Counted from the stretch's first letter, positions 11,701-26,779 are shown. The stretch: 64,000 nt of DNA from Alnus glutinosa (GCF_958979055.1 NC_084887.1:33582620-33646619); one strand, 5' to 3'. Notes: a model not told the origin generated them from the letters alone. Program-made: numbers and translations.

Positions 11701-14700
11701 AACCCCGCCTGTCATGGCCTTTAGGAAATACAATCATCCCTCTCCGACCACCCACAGCGTACACCGCCACCTCCAAGAACCGGCTGAAGCTATTCCCACC
11801 TCTCTGAACGATGGTCACCTCCGAGCCCTCTCTGAAAGATTTAACAAAATCCTCGAAGCCCGAATTTTGCAGCACCTCTTCCACCATCGACAGTAACCAA
11901 GCAACGCATTCCATGCCTAGCCGAATCCACCTTGAGAAGTCTTTCCTCTTCTCCGCCACCCTCAACTCAAACGACCCTTCCACCATCGAGAAGATGAAGG
12001 ACTTTGCCTCCACAAAGAACCGGTTCTCCATGCCCTACCTCACACTACAACCCCCGAAGGGATTCGCAACAGCCCCACCGCCACGCCTCACATGGCTGAA
12101 ACCCAAAGAGACGCAAGCTTCCCAGAAAAAGATAGAGAGGAACCAAGAGACCCAAACAGCATTTAAATCCTAAATTGATTGTAACCCAATTCAAGTAAGT
12201 TCTGCAAAATCATTGGTATGTTTGGCAAATACTTCTCCTTTCTCCCAAAAAAAAGTCAACTTCATTTTTTCACATTAACAAACAACTCTCTTCACTTTTA
12301 TCTCACAAAAAATTCAAAACTTCTTTCTATTTTATACCGCATCAATCAATTCCTTCCTCATTTCCCCTCTCAAGACTCTTTTACCAAACACACCCATATC
12401 TAAAAATACATGTGAACACGCACACCCCATCTAGAATGCGCATACACATACATCTAGAACTTCACTTCGCCTAGCACTATTAGCAGCAATAATTCTAGAC
12501 CGTTGAGGAATATAAATTAACTCCAACATATTATCAGTTATCATTTTTTTTGGCATGGTGGTATCCGTTAACAATATTATCTAAAAACTCTATGAAAGTA
12601 TTTGTTCAACATAAAGCAAATAAATTTTTCAGAGCTTTTCCATGGAGAACACAACAGTAACAGAGAGGCAAGAAGAGAATGCTAGAAATTTGACTACCCT
12701 CAGATTTTTACACTCAAACGTATAGTGATTTCTTATCATAAATGAACCCTGAAACAACTTGATTTTCATTGTGTCAGATCTGAAGTTTCCTTCCATATGT
12801 CCAGAAATTCTTCAACTTCCTTACAACTTTATAATTTAAATACAAAATATTAGTACGTATAAACTTCAAGTAACTAATTCCCACTCCAAAAGGGATAAAA
12901 GTACTGGATTTTTTTTTTTTTTTGATAAGTGGGATATAAGTTCTGGATTGAAAGTCAGAACGGCCTCTATGAATATTACCAAACAGACTGAATTATTTCA
13001 TACTAATAAAAACACAAATGCTCAGTCTCCCAATCAATAAGAATGACCAAGAGTAATTTTAAAGTCTAACGTAGAAATATTAAAGAAAGACAACAAAAAT
13101 CTAGCCTTCCCAGTGGGCAACGGCAGCGGCTTTGCTTGTTACTTAATATAACCCATCCACCTGAAATTTTTCTCTCTCTTAGTTTACCACTTGATTGAAC
13201 AACACTTGGCATCGAATTACCATACTTTGTCATCAGATAATTTTCTTTTCTCCTTATTCTTCTCATCTGGCCAGTATTCCACTAGGGCAAAGTAATACAG
13301 AACTGTCAACACAGCTATCACCGAGTGACAAAGACATACTATGTTAGACTGGCCTTTCTCTAATATGAGCAAAGAGGATAATAAAAATTTTGTGGAACTG
13401 GATGATAAAAGGACATGCACAATTGCACATGCTCTGACATGGATCAGCACCGGAATGGTGGACCAAAATTTTGGATAAGAAAAGAAAATTGGCCGGGTGT
13501 CATAAGTCACGTATCGGTAATATGTCCCACCTTATGGTCACTCATAAAGAAATGAAGCTTCTTGTAACTAGCATTTAGTTTGACTAAAACCATATAGAAA
13601 AAATAAATGAAGCTTTCAATCACAGTTTATATTACCTAAAACAATTTTGATTTCAAAAGTAACCAGGTATGTTATGTCAATTTAAATTGAAAGCATTGGT
13701 GGCTACCTGATTACGTGCACGAATAACATTAGCTTCTGAAACTTGATAACATAACTTGGTTGTCTCATGCATTATTGCATATGCCAAATCATCTAAACAA
13801 TCCGGCTGAAATAACAAGATAGCAAATTCATCAAAATAAATTACAGAGATCTCTGAGAATCAATTTGATATAAAACATTAAATGCCTTATATATACATGA
13901 CCATCTACACAACTTGCACATGCTAATTGAAAGGTACAGAGTACAGACAATGAATACCACAAGTAGCTCTTTGATATATCACTCAAATATTTAAGTCATT
14001 AGAACTATTAATGAGTGCATACATGCATATAGACATACACAAAGGTAACGTCCATGAACATATGTTGTAGAGGGAGAGAGAGAGAGAGAGAGAGAAAGAG
14101 AAGGAGACATCATAATGTTTGATGTCCGTATCTAAACCCCAGGCCAGAAAAGCAAATGAACAAGCTGTTTGCTTTGTATGGCAGACATAACTCTCGAAAC
14201 GACCAGACAAAAGAAATCACCACAACTTCAAACTCCAATCTCACAATAGTGGTAATTATTTGTTTCAAACGAAAGCACCATTACAAAGGGAAAAATGAAA
14301 AAGCCAATGATAACAGACACCCCCCCCCAAAAAAAAAAAAAAACCCGAAAGAGCTAGCAATTCAAGTCTCGAGAAGAGTTGAATATATAAACAATATATA
14401 TGACAAAGCCAGAAGAAGCACAGGACTGCTAGGAAACTTTACAAGGTTTAAAAGGTATAACTCGACAGGCAAACTATGTTCTGTTCAGTCAAACAAATAG
14501 TTCATGAGATCAATAGTGCCAAAAAAACCTAGGTAGCAACCTCACCTTAGCAACAGCATAAATACCAAATAGACCAGTGTCTTTATAGTTGGTGTTAAAA
14601 GACATCATGCTTTCTGCAATTTCATTAATGCCAATTCTCTGTGCCAGCTCGGAACTGTTTAAAGATTGTCAAAAACAAGTGGTTCAGGTTAGAAATCTGA

Positions 14701-17207
14701 TATGCCCATAAAGTGATTAGTTCTAAAAAGAGCTCACCCCATGTGCTTTCCACCACTAGCACTTTTATTCCATGAACCCAGCATAGCCTGCATTACCATC
14801 AGAGCAATGGAATCTGGATCTGTCCAAGATGCTCCATTAAAAGCAACCGCAAATTGTGCCAAAGGAATATCATCATCAAATATCCTAACCTGGTTTTCAC
14901 CACATTAACATAATGTGATATATTAGACAAACCTTTTTTATTCATATAAAGATACTACAAAGTACTCAAGATATATCTCCCCTACCTCAGAGCCAGTAAA
15001 AAATGCTGGTTCTTTTGCAACTAGCTGAGTAGCTGTGGTGGGATCTGCTGACAACTTTGTAAACAATTTTTTTACTTGCTCGACAACGTCTTCATGCTTC
15101 ACAGCTCCGGAAGCAGCAATGACCTGAGATATAGGTCCAAAAAAGCAACCATGAAAGGTCTCTTCCCAAAGAAAGTCTTTCAGATCATCATAGTAAAATG
15201 CAATAAAACCAAGAAGAAGAAACATCTTCACCAGTTCTATTAATTCCACCATATATGAACCGAAACTAAAGAAGAAACTCATCAGTTTTTGCATACCATT
15301 CTGGGAGCTGTGTAGTGTGTTTGAATATAGTTCTGGAGATGTTCTTTTGTGATTGTCCTAATATTCTGAGCAGGTCCAAGAATAGTTCTTCCCAAAGGAG
15401 TGTACTGGAACGCAGTCGCATGCAAGTGATCGAAAATAACTTCCTCAGTTTGCCCCTCAACCTACAGCAATTACATGAGATAAAACCTCAACGACTACAA
15501 GCGAGTTTGTTGTAATCTTCACAAAAAGTAAGAGCAACAAATGATAATGATGAACAAGCCTGTTTAAAAGTAATCAAACACATACACTTCAACATATAAG
15601 TTGAATAAAACATGAAACAGTCAGTGTTAGTTATCAATGCAGGGAGCAGTAAAAAGTCTTTCTTATTTATCTCACACGCTACTGCACTATTCCAGAAGAA
15701 AGACACTTCACACTCTTAAAAGTAATCAAGAAGAAAATACTCCACTTGTATAATTTTGTATGTGCATTTGTGTTCAACACTCCACTTGTGTAAGGGCAAG
15801 ACAGTGCATTAAAAAAACAAAGATTGAATCATGAATTTTAAGTTCCAACAGGCACGAAACAGGCATTTTCTGGTAGAGGGAAAGAAATGGAAAAGGCAAA
15901 CATGAGGTGGGGTGTGGGAAAGGAAATCATAATCTTATGTCCCAATCTAAGTAAAATAAATTTTACCACCACATTTTACTAAATCCTGCTGAGCAACAAT
16001 GCATCAAAATATCCACACTTAATAGGCATGCGAACCATTACTCATCGAACAAAAGAAACAAACCAGGCCGAACTTACAACTACTATTTGTTGTAAAAGAG
16101 GCTTGAACTTTTTGAGATACAGCAATCCACTAATACAGCCCATTTAGAATCTCACTAATAGTTGTATTCTTAACCCAAAAAAAATCCCATTTCTCCTCAC
16201 CCCGTCAATCTAAATCACGTTTAACCTTACGTGATCAACAACATACGAAATAAAGTTCATGTTTAACCATTCCATCATCAGCCATGAAGCACAACTATTT
16301 GGCGGTAGTACTCCAACACCAAACCAAGTAATTGGCGAAATATCTTTACCTCAAATCCAACAATTAGAATAAACGCCCACATAAAACCAAACCATGTAAA
16401 ATTAAGAATAGAATACGTATCAAACAAACCAAACCAAACAACTATTCACCAACCAAAAAGCTTCAATTTCACTTACAAACACGCACAGAGTCAAGCAGAT
16501 ATATCGTTAACGAATCCAACCAAATCCCTAAAGAATACCTCCTCCATTTCCCTGAGAATCACGTCCCTCTCGCGGCTAATGCGGTGCTCGTCAAACTTGG
16601 AGTTCTGGAGGATATCGGCGAGGACGTCGAGCGCCCTAGGAACGTCCTTGTCCAAGACCCTGGCGTAGTACGTGGTCTGCTCCCTGGACGTGTAGGCGTT
16701 CAGATGCCCCCCCATGTTCTCGATCTCTTCCTCCAGCTGCCTCGCGCTCCGCCTCTCCGTGCCCTTGAATATCATGTGCTCGAGGAAATGCGCTGTTCCG
16801 TTGGTCTCCTCCGTCTCAAACCTCGACCCGGCGTCGATCCACACTCCCACGGTGGCCGTGCGGGCCGCGAGGTTCGACTCCGTCGCCACGCGGAGACCAT
16901 TCGGGAGGGTTGTGACGCGTGTCTCCGGGGCGGAGAGGATCCGGGTGTGGTCCGCAACGGCGGGGTGGGGCGACCCGTGCTTAAGGAAGCGCGGGTCCGG
17001 GTTGTCGAGCTGCTTGATCTTGGACTTCACGGCCTCGGCGAGGCGGTCGTAGACCATGGCCGTCGGGGGAGGAGGCGAGGGCGGTGGGGCCGATGATGGC
17101 GTGGCGATCGCCGAGGAGGTGGAGAATGATCGGGTGACCTGGGCGAGGTATGGCGTGGCCGCTCTGTGGGACCGGCGAGATAGGGTCAGAAGGTGCTTCA
17201 TCGCCAT
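8742..17207 (-). CDS. MPPBETA: mitochondrial processing peptidase beta subunit, 530 aa
   Basis: Nine exons on the minus strand: 16539-17207, 15297-15461, 14986-15123, 14738-14889, 14546-14654, 13707-13805, 9526-9591, 8956-9063 and 8742-8828. All junctions are GT/AG and in frame. The product is an M16 zinc peptidase that removes presequences from imported mitochondrial proteins; in plants it is also a core protein of the cytochrome bc1 complex. The N-terminus is Arg/Ser-rich with no acids, as in a presequence. The zinc motif HFLEH is at residues 140-144, with the distal Glu at about 220 (ILREMEE). Typical family blocks follow: [48 protein letters not shown], and the end [12 protein letters not shown]. 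The length is normal. The ORF has a second Met two codons in; either could start. A telo-box lies just upstream of the ATG. Confidence 0.97.
9771..12176 (-). mobile_element. LINE (L1-like) piece carrying ORF1-type coding only, in an MPPBETA intron
   Basis: It lies in the 4.1 kb intron between exons 6 and 7 of the peptidase gene, on the same strand. The low-coordinate end is a T-rich run (about 9771-9796, the poly-A tail on the minus strand) followed by GATAAG...TTTATAAAAAGCGTAAAGGCGCCCC. The same type of 3' end is seen in the LINE piece at 40047. Two open frames remain. One is 251 codons (11276-12031; [20 protein letters not shown], then [17 protein letters not shown]). The other is 313 codons (10223-11164; basic start, Ser/Pro-rich middle). 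They look like the two parts of a broken ORF1; no reverse transcriptase motif is present. Similar sequence (TAACCCAATT...CTGCAAAA.CAT) at 9723-9750 and 12181-12212 may be an imperfect target duplication. The LINE assignment rests on the tail and ORF1 style. Confidence 0.55.
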
Positions 17208-17235
17208 CTCTGTGTCTGTCTCTCTCTCTGTCTAC

Positions 17236-17243
17236 TAGGGTTT
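17236..17243 (-). promoter_or_regulatory. telo-box upstream of MPPBETA
   Basis: AAACCCTA on the minus strand, about 29 bases before the ATG, probably in the leader. Telo-boxes are common in promoters of plant housekeeping and ribosomal genes. Confidence 0.5.
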
Positions 17244-17412
17244 GAGAGAAGAACTACTTCCGAGTTTTTTTCTAGAGGCAGTGAGGACTGAGGATGGGTA
17301 ATCGTATGGGTGATCTGGTTTGTTTGCGAGACGAACGATGTCGTTTTTAGTGCAACATGTAATTTGCCAATTTGGGCCTTAGTGCTTAAGATCAAGTTAA
17401 TTTTAGTTTTAA

Positions 17413-18308
17413 GGTTAAATACACTTCTGATTTTTGAGTTTTGAAGATTTTATTTTTTAGTTTTTGAGTTTTAATTCATATTACAGATAATACTTTAATT
17501 TTAAGAAAATGCCGAATTAGTACCTCAGTTAAATTTTTCATCCAAAAACTAATGGCTCGCCACGTTTAATCCTTGAGAATTGACACGTGATGTAGTATAA
17601 AAAAATAAAAAATAAAAAATCTGTAAAAATTAGTTAAAAACTTCAACAAAAAAAAAAAAAAAAAAAAAACTTTGAAAAAAATGAAAAAAGAAGAGCTTGG
17701 CCACTTCGCCGCCCTCATTTTGGCCAAGAGAGCCACTCTCCTGACCGGTCTGGAGTGGTTGAACCATCTTATGGGGGATGGTTCGGCCACCCCATAGCAA
17801 AAAAATTCAAGAGTTTTGGCCTCAAGGTGATTTAGCTACCTCATGACAGAAGAAAAAATAAAAAATCAAGGGTTTTGACTTTTAGGGGTGGCTAAACCAC
17901 TCTTATGGGCCACATGGATGGTTCGGCCACCCCTAGACCGACCTAAAAAAATTTAGAGAGTTTGCCCATGGGGTGGCCGAACTATCCACGTGGCCCTTCC
18001 AAAATGCTTCCATTTTTTTTTTTTCTTTATCTATCCTTCTTTTTTTAAGTTTTTAATAAATTTTTTTATTATATTTTTTAATTTTATAATTAATTTTTAA
18101 AGATTTTTTATTTTTGTAATTTGTTATATTGTGACACGTGTCAATCACCGACACGTGGTGGACCATTAGTTTTTAGACGGAAAACTTGACTAAAGTACTA
18201 ATTTAGTCTTTTTTCAAAACTGAGGTATCATTTGTAATGCGAATTGAAACTCAATAACTAAAAAAATAAAGTTTCCAAAACCCAGGAACCAGAAGTGTAT
18301 TTAACCCC
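17413..18308. mobile_element. Mutator-type MITE with long TIRs and 9-bp target duplication
   Basis: The left end GGTTAAATACACTTCT is matched by AGAAGTGTATTTAACC at the right end. Inverted similarity continues for about 180 bases into each side (TTGAGTTTTGAAGATTTTA..., ...AAAACTAATGG). TAGTTTTAA at 17404-17412 and TAGTTTTAT at 18309-18317 fit a 9-bp target duplication with one change. Long TIRs plus a 9-bp duplication point to the Mutator superfamily. The non-coding core has alternating GGTTCGGCCACCCC and GGGGTGGCCGAAC blocks that could fold back. CACGTG boxes are at 17584, 18135 and 18152. It begins about 200 bp upstream of the MPPBETA start codon. Confidence 0.8.
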
Positions 18309-18370
18309 TAGTTTTATTTACAATAATAAAACCTCATTTTGTATGCAGTACTGTTGTGTGCCACGTATAA

Positions 18371-18864
18371 GGGCATTTTTAGTAGCCTCATCAAATTTTA
18401 CTCACCAAAATAGCTAGAAACCACTTTTCTCTATTTTGGTAAGTCACTTTTTTAAAATTCTCCCAACAGCCTTACCATTTTAACCATTCATTATTATTGT
18501 TATATTTAAATAGTATTTTTTCAAATTTCTTTATTATTTCTCTATTTAATTTTTTTATACAACAAACTACTATACACCTTCATCTTGAGATTAGATCATT
18601 ACTAAGAAATTCACATCGTGTGAGAGAGATGAGAGAAGAAAATGGGAGAAAAAAAAAGAAAAAAGTGTATCGATCATGTGAAAGAGAAATGAGAAACAAA
18701 ATTGGTGAGAGTTGGTGAGTGAATATTATTCATCAAAATCAGTGAGTATTTTCACTCACCAAAACTTGTTGGTTAAAGTAGTGAGATTGCTGGGAGTGGT
18801 ATTTTAGTATTTTCATCAAATTGGCTCACAAAATAGCTTTTTGATGAGGCTACTAGGAATGTTC
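18371..18864. mobile_element. Tourist/Harbinger-type MITE
   Basis: The left end GGGCATTTTTAGTAGCCTCATCAAA is inverted at the right end (TTTGATGAGGCTACTAGGAATGTTC), with further inner complementarity (ACTCACCAAAA / TTGGTGAGTG). TAA flanks both ends (18368-18370 and 18865-18867), the 3-bp duplication typical of PIF/Harbinger elements. The short open frame inside is not convincing. Confidence 0.72.
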
Positions 18865-18903
18865 TAACAGATCGCTTAATGTGGGCGACTGCCCAAAGTT
18901 TAA

Positions 18904-19056
18904 TGGGCCGACCCAGATATACACCAAAGACCCAATGCCCAGCCCGTTTTACTGGGCCGGATCAAATATGAAACCGAGCCAGCAACAAAAGGAAACCCTA
19001 AGGGGCCGCTATATACATATATTTTTTTGATAGAAGGGGGCCGCTATATATAAAAG
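18904..19056 (+). promoter_or_regulatory. eS19 promoter: site II, telo-box and TATA motifs
   Basis: Site II TGGGCC boxes are at 18904-18909 and near 18953-18958, with AGCCCG at 18941. A telo-box AAACCCTAA is at 18993-19001, a TATA box (TATATATAAAAG) near 19045-19056, and another telo-box (AAACCCTAG) near 19076. This combination is the usual promoter signature of plant ribosomal protein genes. Confidence 0.7.
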
Positions 19057-19152
19057 CCGATGATACTGAATCAGAAACCCTAGCGAGTGTGAGAGCCCTA
19101 GCGATTAGCCTCTTTCATCAGTGTGCCCAAAGCCTCTCACCTTGCTTCAACA

Positions 19153-21460
<2,308 letters not shown>

Positions 21461-21833
21461 TCAATGAATTGTTTGAGGTCTGGTAGCGGCACTCCGCTAT
21501 AATTTTAGGTGTCAATTTTTGTTTGCTGGAGAAATGTTGCAACGTAGCGTGTGTTAGACAATTTTTTATTCCTGTTATTGAGTGTTTTACTAAGACAGAC
21601 ATTGTCAGTATTTTGTTTTGGAGTTTTGCTGCTTTGACATATTTAGTTTTACTAAATTCTAAATACTATGATATATGTCTGATGTCTGTCTGTCTGTCAT
21701 TTAAGATCTCATGTATTGATAAGAGCCCTTTTTCAGTTTTGGAAATTTCTTCTGATATCTATATTTAAGAATTCTAGTGTTAAAAACATTATGGAGTAGG
21801 TCGTAGCCCGTGACCGTACATATATACAGCAAT

Positions 21834-22068
21834 GGACAGAAATTTTCTATAAACTGGTTTGTAAGAAATTTCATACCATTTATATATAAAAGTGACGTGT
21901 TTTTTAAATATGTGAGAAATACATGTTTTTTTTATTAATGTTATTAAAAAGCATGTAAAAAACATAAGCTATTAAAACGTGTGCTTCTCATTTATTAAGG
22001 AACATGTCAATTTGATACGTGGGTTATATAAATTTTTTTACAAATTAATTTGTAGAAAATTTCTGTTT
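21834..22068. mobile_element. hairpin MITE (copy A of a two-copy family)
   Basis: The ends are inverted: GGACAGAAATTTTCTA on the left and TAGAAAATTTCTGTTTTA on the right. The inner arms (AACTGGTTTGTAAGAAATTT / AAATTAATTTGTAGAAAA) also pair. It is closely similar to 34005-34249 in both ends and middle (GTGACRTGT, AAATATGTGAGAAGCACATG-like). No coding. Confidence 0.65.
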
Positions 22069-23536
22069 TATAACATTAAAGCAAATCCCGTTGTGTTTTC
22101 TTCGGGATCCAACAACTTTCTCCTCTCTTGACCCACCTTAATGCCATCCATTTCAATAGGAAAGCATTAATAAATAATTTTAAAACGATCTTCACTAAAC
22201 ATTCAAAATTATTTTCAATTTTATGTAGATTTTATGAAATCTAAAATTCACCCTAACTCTTTACATTTTATTTGGTAATAAAGGTAATTCGAAATTATTT
22301 CTAATGGATTCTCTTCAACGTTATCCTTCACCATGAGGCCCATGACTTCTGGATGAAACACGAACTCAAGAATCTATTTAAATATTTTTAGCCACCCCTC
22401 AACAGTCGGTTTTAGGGGTGGTCGAGCCACCCTAAAAAAAAAAAAAACTTTGGTAATGGTTTGACGCCCTCATCATCAAACCATTTTAATTGCATTACAG
22501 GATCATGTCGGAAAAATAGCCGAAAGTTGTTCGAATGGATGACCCATAGGGATTTCTACGTTTATTTTGAAACCACAAGGATTTATTTGTCACAACGTCA
22601 AACTAGATAGACCAATTTAACACATTCTGTGGCGAAGTTAACTAGTACCGACTCACCGATATGTGCACTTGTTGATAAATTACTGACTATGACGTAGCCA
22701 TTTTTCTTCGTTAAAAAACCTAATAGCAGATGTATGAAGGAAGTTATTTGATAACATAACATTCTTTAATAAGTGATTTGGTCATAAATTTAAAACATGA
22801 TAGCGATTTGATAAAAGGTTAAATCTATGGACGTCTTCTGCACTGTATTTTCTCATTCAATTTCTTGCTAAATTTGCGAAGGAGGTTATACTTTTTAGGC
22901 AACTTTTAAGAGCAATTACTCCCGACCATACTGGTATTTTTTTTGGTAAGCGACCAGACTGGTTCTAAATAGTATTGAAACTATTGAATAATGCTGGGAA
23001 TCCTCTGGAGTATATATATTATATGCAACAAATTATTGATGTATATATATATATACCCTTTGCAAGGCTACAATGGTGTTAAAAGGTACAAATTCATGTT
23101 CTTATTATTTACATATAATTTATAGGCTTTTGACCTCTAAAATTGAATGCTTTTTTTGTATGGTCAATACCACCACGTAGTGGGTGTGCAAGCGTTTCAA
23201 GTTGATTTTCCAATTAAAATTTTGTCTGGGTTTGTATTTTTCATTCCAATTTCATTTAATTTCTATCTCACTTGATAATTGATATGAAAAATATCCAGGA
23301 TAATAAACACTCTTTAATAGATGTTTAGAATGGGCGGCCGAGATTAAAAGGTTCAGGAATCAGACACGGGCATCAAAATTGCAACTAAATTGGTTGCTTC
23401 ATATACAAAGTTGAAACAAAAAAACATCTGAGAGACATTGGGCCAAAAAGAACACAGAGAAAGGAAAGAATATGATTATTTATTTAGTAACTGGTGACAA
23501 GGGAATGATGATATTCAGAGGTTCTTTTCTTGTACT
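22069..23536. other. intergenic
   Basis: AT-rich. A short GC-rich block near 22390-22440 (AGCCACCCCTCAACAGTC, GGTGGTCGAGCCACCC) is a remnant of the same core seen in the 17413 element. A TA run is near 23039-23056. No gene is supported. Confidence 0.4.
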
Positions 23537-26500
23537 TCATTGTTGGTAAGTGTAGGTACTGATATCATTCCATGACAGGCAGCACTTCATCTTCTTCTGT
23601 TGAGGAATGTGGAACTTCGGATCTTTAGGTACAGTTGGATGCTTCACTGACCTTAAACAAACAAAAACAACAATGGCAGAACACTCATTAAATCTAAATT
23701 TACACTCATTCAACCTGAAAGTTTGTAATTAACAGCCTGACTTAATCAATGAATCAAATACATTTGATCTAAATGGAAATGATAAAATTAAATCTAAAAA
23801 AGAAGAAGAACAAAAGACATAAAAAGAAAATAAGCATATTATTGACTCAAGTGTTCATATTTTCAGAAAGTTCCATCCAGTTAAGTGGAAAGGATCATAG
23901 CATATTGTAAGAATTGTATTGTCTGTTAGGCTCTTATTACAGGAGTGGACATATTAATAAGGATGTGACTTTTCCCATACTATGTTCATGACCGTATGAT
24001 TACCAAGCACAAAACCAAGCAGAGAAGAAATAATGTTTTGTTGGAACTAGATCACCCTTACCTTCTGGGAATGAAAGGCCTGTCGAAATAGGGCATTGGC
24101 TGTGCTTTTGGAACAAGCTCCTTTCTCAACCGTCTTATTTCTTCTTCTTCTGCCAACTGCAAGAATAATACCAACGTATACAATTTATATTTTAAATATA
24201 TATATATATATATACACTATTTTGTGATATCAGCTAGACAATCATTCCTTTCATATCATGTACCTTCTGCTGTCTGTCTCTTTCCATCTTGTATTGCTCA
24301 AACAGGCTCATCTTCTCTGCTACCTAGTTAAGCTCACAAGCATACAAATGAAAAGTTAACTCTTTTTTCGAACTGCTTGTATAACAAGAACACATGCATC
24401 TTGTATAACAAGCACTTACAAATAGTAGTTAGCCACCACAAAATATGGCAATATTTAACAACAACTACCCGGATAAGTTTTCTGATCAAATTAGGCCCCC
24501 TAAACAACTTACCAACAACCACAACAAGAGCATTAGTATAGACTTGTCTCAACCTAAATGTCAAACACTATGCCATGGTAAAAGTCTGTTAGGCCCCAAA
24601 AGTAAGGTGAAATTGGAGTCGGGGAAGTAAGATGTGTTCATTAGCAACTTCAAGAAACAAGGTAATTACAGTGCATTCTAACGGATTGGGGAAAGGAATG
24701 ATGGCCTATTTAAATTCTCCCAAATGTATACATCTCAAAACTACTTTTTTTTTTTTATGAAATTAACCGAAGTTGTCCCGTTTGAAAGTGACATGTTAAA
24801 GAGTTCAGCATAGAATTTTATTTTGCTGCAAAAAAAAAAAAAAAAAAACTTTTAAATTAGCATTTTCCTTGCCGCATGAGCACTAGTTAATCTGTTTGCC
24901 TGCTAATGCAAAAAACTAAGCAGTACGATATGAAACTTAGTGCGAAAATGCATCTGATTGGAATAAATAGAAAAAGAACCTGATTGTCAAACTCAGCTCG
25001 TTCTACTGCTCGCATATCACTGTGAAGCTTCAGGTCTACTGGCCTTGTGCTTTCCTTCACTGGAGGCTTTATCAAGCACTAAGATAACAAGAACCAAACC
25101 GTTGCAAACAAGGTCATAAGCACATACAACGAATACTTAACTTAAAAAACTCTCTTGACTGCATATGTGCGAATAAAGGCAAAAACCTATCAGTAATTTT
25201 TGCCTATAACAATCAAGCATGTCAACTGTTATGATAGCATTTAAAATTAAAAAGGCCTCACCTCAGGTTCATCTGTTGTCCATGGGAGACCTTGTGCAAC
25301 TGGTATCCGCTGCCTCTCATCCTCTGTCACCATTTCTTGTAATTTTTTCATAAATTCTTCCTCCTTCTGTCTTCCCCTTTGCTACAATGAGATTCAATTA
25401 CCAAAGTTATAAAGCAGATTCAATGCAAGTTAAGTTGCAGTCTTCATAATTAATTCACTTTCCTTGAACTCACCTCTGTTCTTAGCTTAAACGGTTTTTG
25501 GCTGGTGACTTTAAGCTGCTGCTTCTTCCATCTCCTTCCACCCATTGTAGCAGAAGATTCAGAGCTCTGGAACCCAAAAATGAATATAAGAATAAGATTC
25601 CATTAGCTAACGGAAACACTCAGCTCCACCTCCAATAGTACTGAACAAAGTGAGTAAATCTTACATTTCTTCGGCTCCTACGGCCCCCATTAGAAGTCCT
25701 GCTTGAAACACTGAAGAAGCACAAACAGATTCCAAAGAAAACTGAATCAGAACACATATATAATGGAACTCAAAATAATCAAATTGGTACACCCACCTTC
25801 CCTGGCTACTATCCCACGAAGATGAAACCGAAATCCGTGAATCCAGACCAAGGTTCTCCGATGTCAAGAACAAATCTGATGGACAGAATGAAGAAGAAGA
25901 AAACTGTGTCTCAGCAACTTTAGGAACCTGCAATCCTGGTAAAGCCCATTTCATGGCCTCCTTTTTGTTCTCTTCTTCTTCCTTCTCTTCCTTCTCATCC
26001 GAGTCCTTCGAACTCGGTATTGAAAGAAGCTTCTCAAAGGCCTTCACCAGATGCATCACTCTCCCAGACCCAGGTTCAGGTACACTTTTCCTTGCCTCTT
26101 CCAACAACTTGTCTCTCCTCCTCTTAATCGTTGAACTGCCTATTTGACTATCCGACTCATTCAGCGGCGAAGCATCACTCTCCCCCACCTTCCCTTCATA
26201 CCCATCTTCAACTTTCAGGTCTTGGAGCATCAAACCCTTCTCGATTTCCTCTTCAAGTTCACTCTCAGCTCTATCACAACCCTTCAGATGGTCCGATTGT
26301 CCGGCCTGTTCACTTCGATTCTTGAAAAACTCTTCCTGAGACGCCCTCAAATTCTCATAGGCCACACACAAACACTTCTTGATATCCCCACCACCTGCCT
26401 TCTCTTTGCACTTACAATCAACCTTCAACCCCACATTCTCTTTCTTGGAATTCTTCTTCGCTACCACGAACTTTCTCTCCCGGATCTTGTTCCGCGGCGA

Positions 26501-26713
26501 GTACCCGACCAGATTGGGATTCTTTACGGCCGATTTCTTGGCCTTTGCAGATTTGATTACTGGGGAACTCGTGGATTTTGGACCAGGGCTTGAATGAGAG
26601 ACATTGGGGTTAAAATTCTCCTCAAGTTTATGGTTTTCTTGAATCTTGGACCGAGACCCACGTGTGTCTTTCACTGGGGTCACCGCCCCGGTGTTCTTGC
26701 CGATCAAATCCAT
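23537..26713 (-). CDS. TPX2-family microtubule-associated protein, 514 aa
   Basis: Eight exons on the minus strand: 25797-26713, 25665-25710, 25474-25566, 25262-25381, 24980-25078, 24264-24323, 24062-24156 and 23537-23651. All junctions are GT/AG and in frame. The N-terminal 300 residues are Ser/Lys/Glu-rich and low in order, with an acidic Glu run (SDEKEEKEEEENKKE). From about residue 340 comes the TPX2 C-terminal region: QKPFKLRTEQRGRQKEEEF, then RIPVAQGLPWTTDEPE, VKESTRPVDLKLHSDMRAVE and RRLRKELVPKAQPMPYFD, ending RPFIPRRSVKHPTVPKDPKF. The family binds spindle or cortical microtubules, and several members bind Aurora kinase. I chose the ATG at MDLIGKNTGAV because the frame upstream of it has no ATG. 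MSA-like motifs upstream suggest expression at G2/M. Confidence 0.92.
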
Positions 26714-26776
26714 CGGTAAGTGACCGGAAAACCGCAAAGACTCGCCGTAAAGGAAATGGGTTTTGGGCTCTTCTTT

Positions 26777-26779
<3 letters not shown>

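Noticed and set aside
11314-12173. Plus-strand Pro/Ser-rich frames opposite the LINE piece
   Set aside because: Antisense shadows of the minus-strand ORF1-type frame.
14073-14102. GA run in an MPPBETA intron as a regulatory element
   Set aside because: A simple microsatellite inside an intron; nothing else supports a function.
16584-17096. 170-codon plus-strand frame opposite MPPBETA exon 1
   Set aside because: It is the antisense shadow of a GC-rich exon; the minus-strand protein is clearly real.
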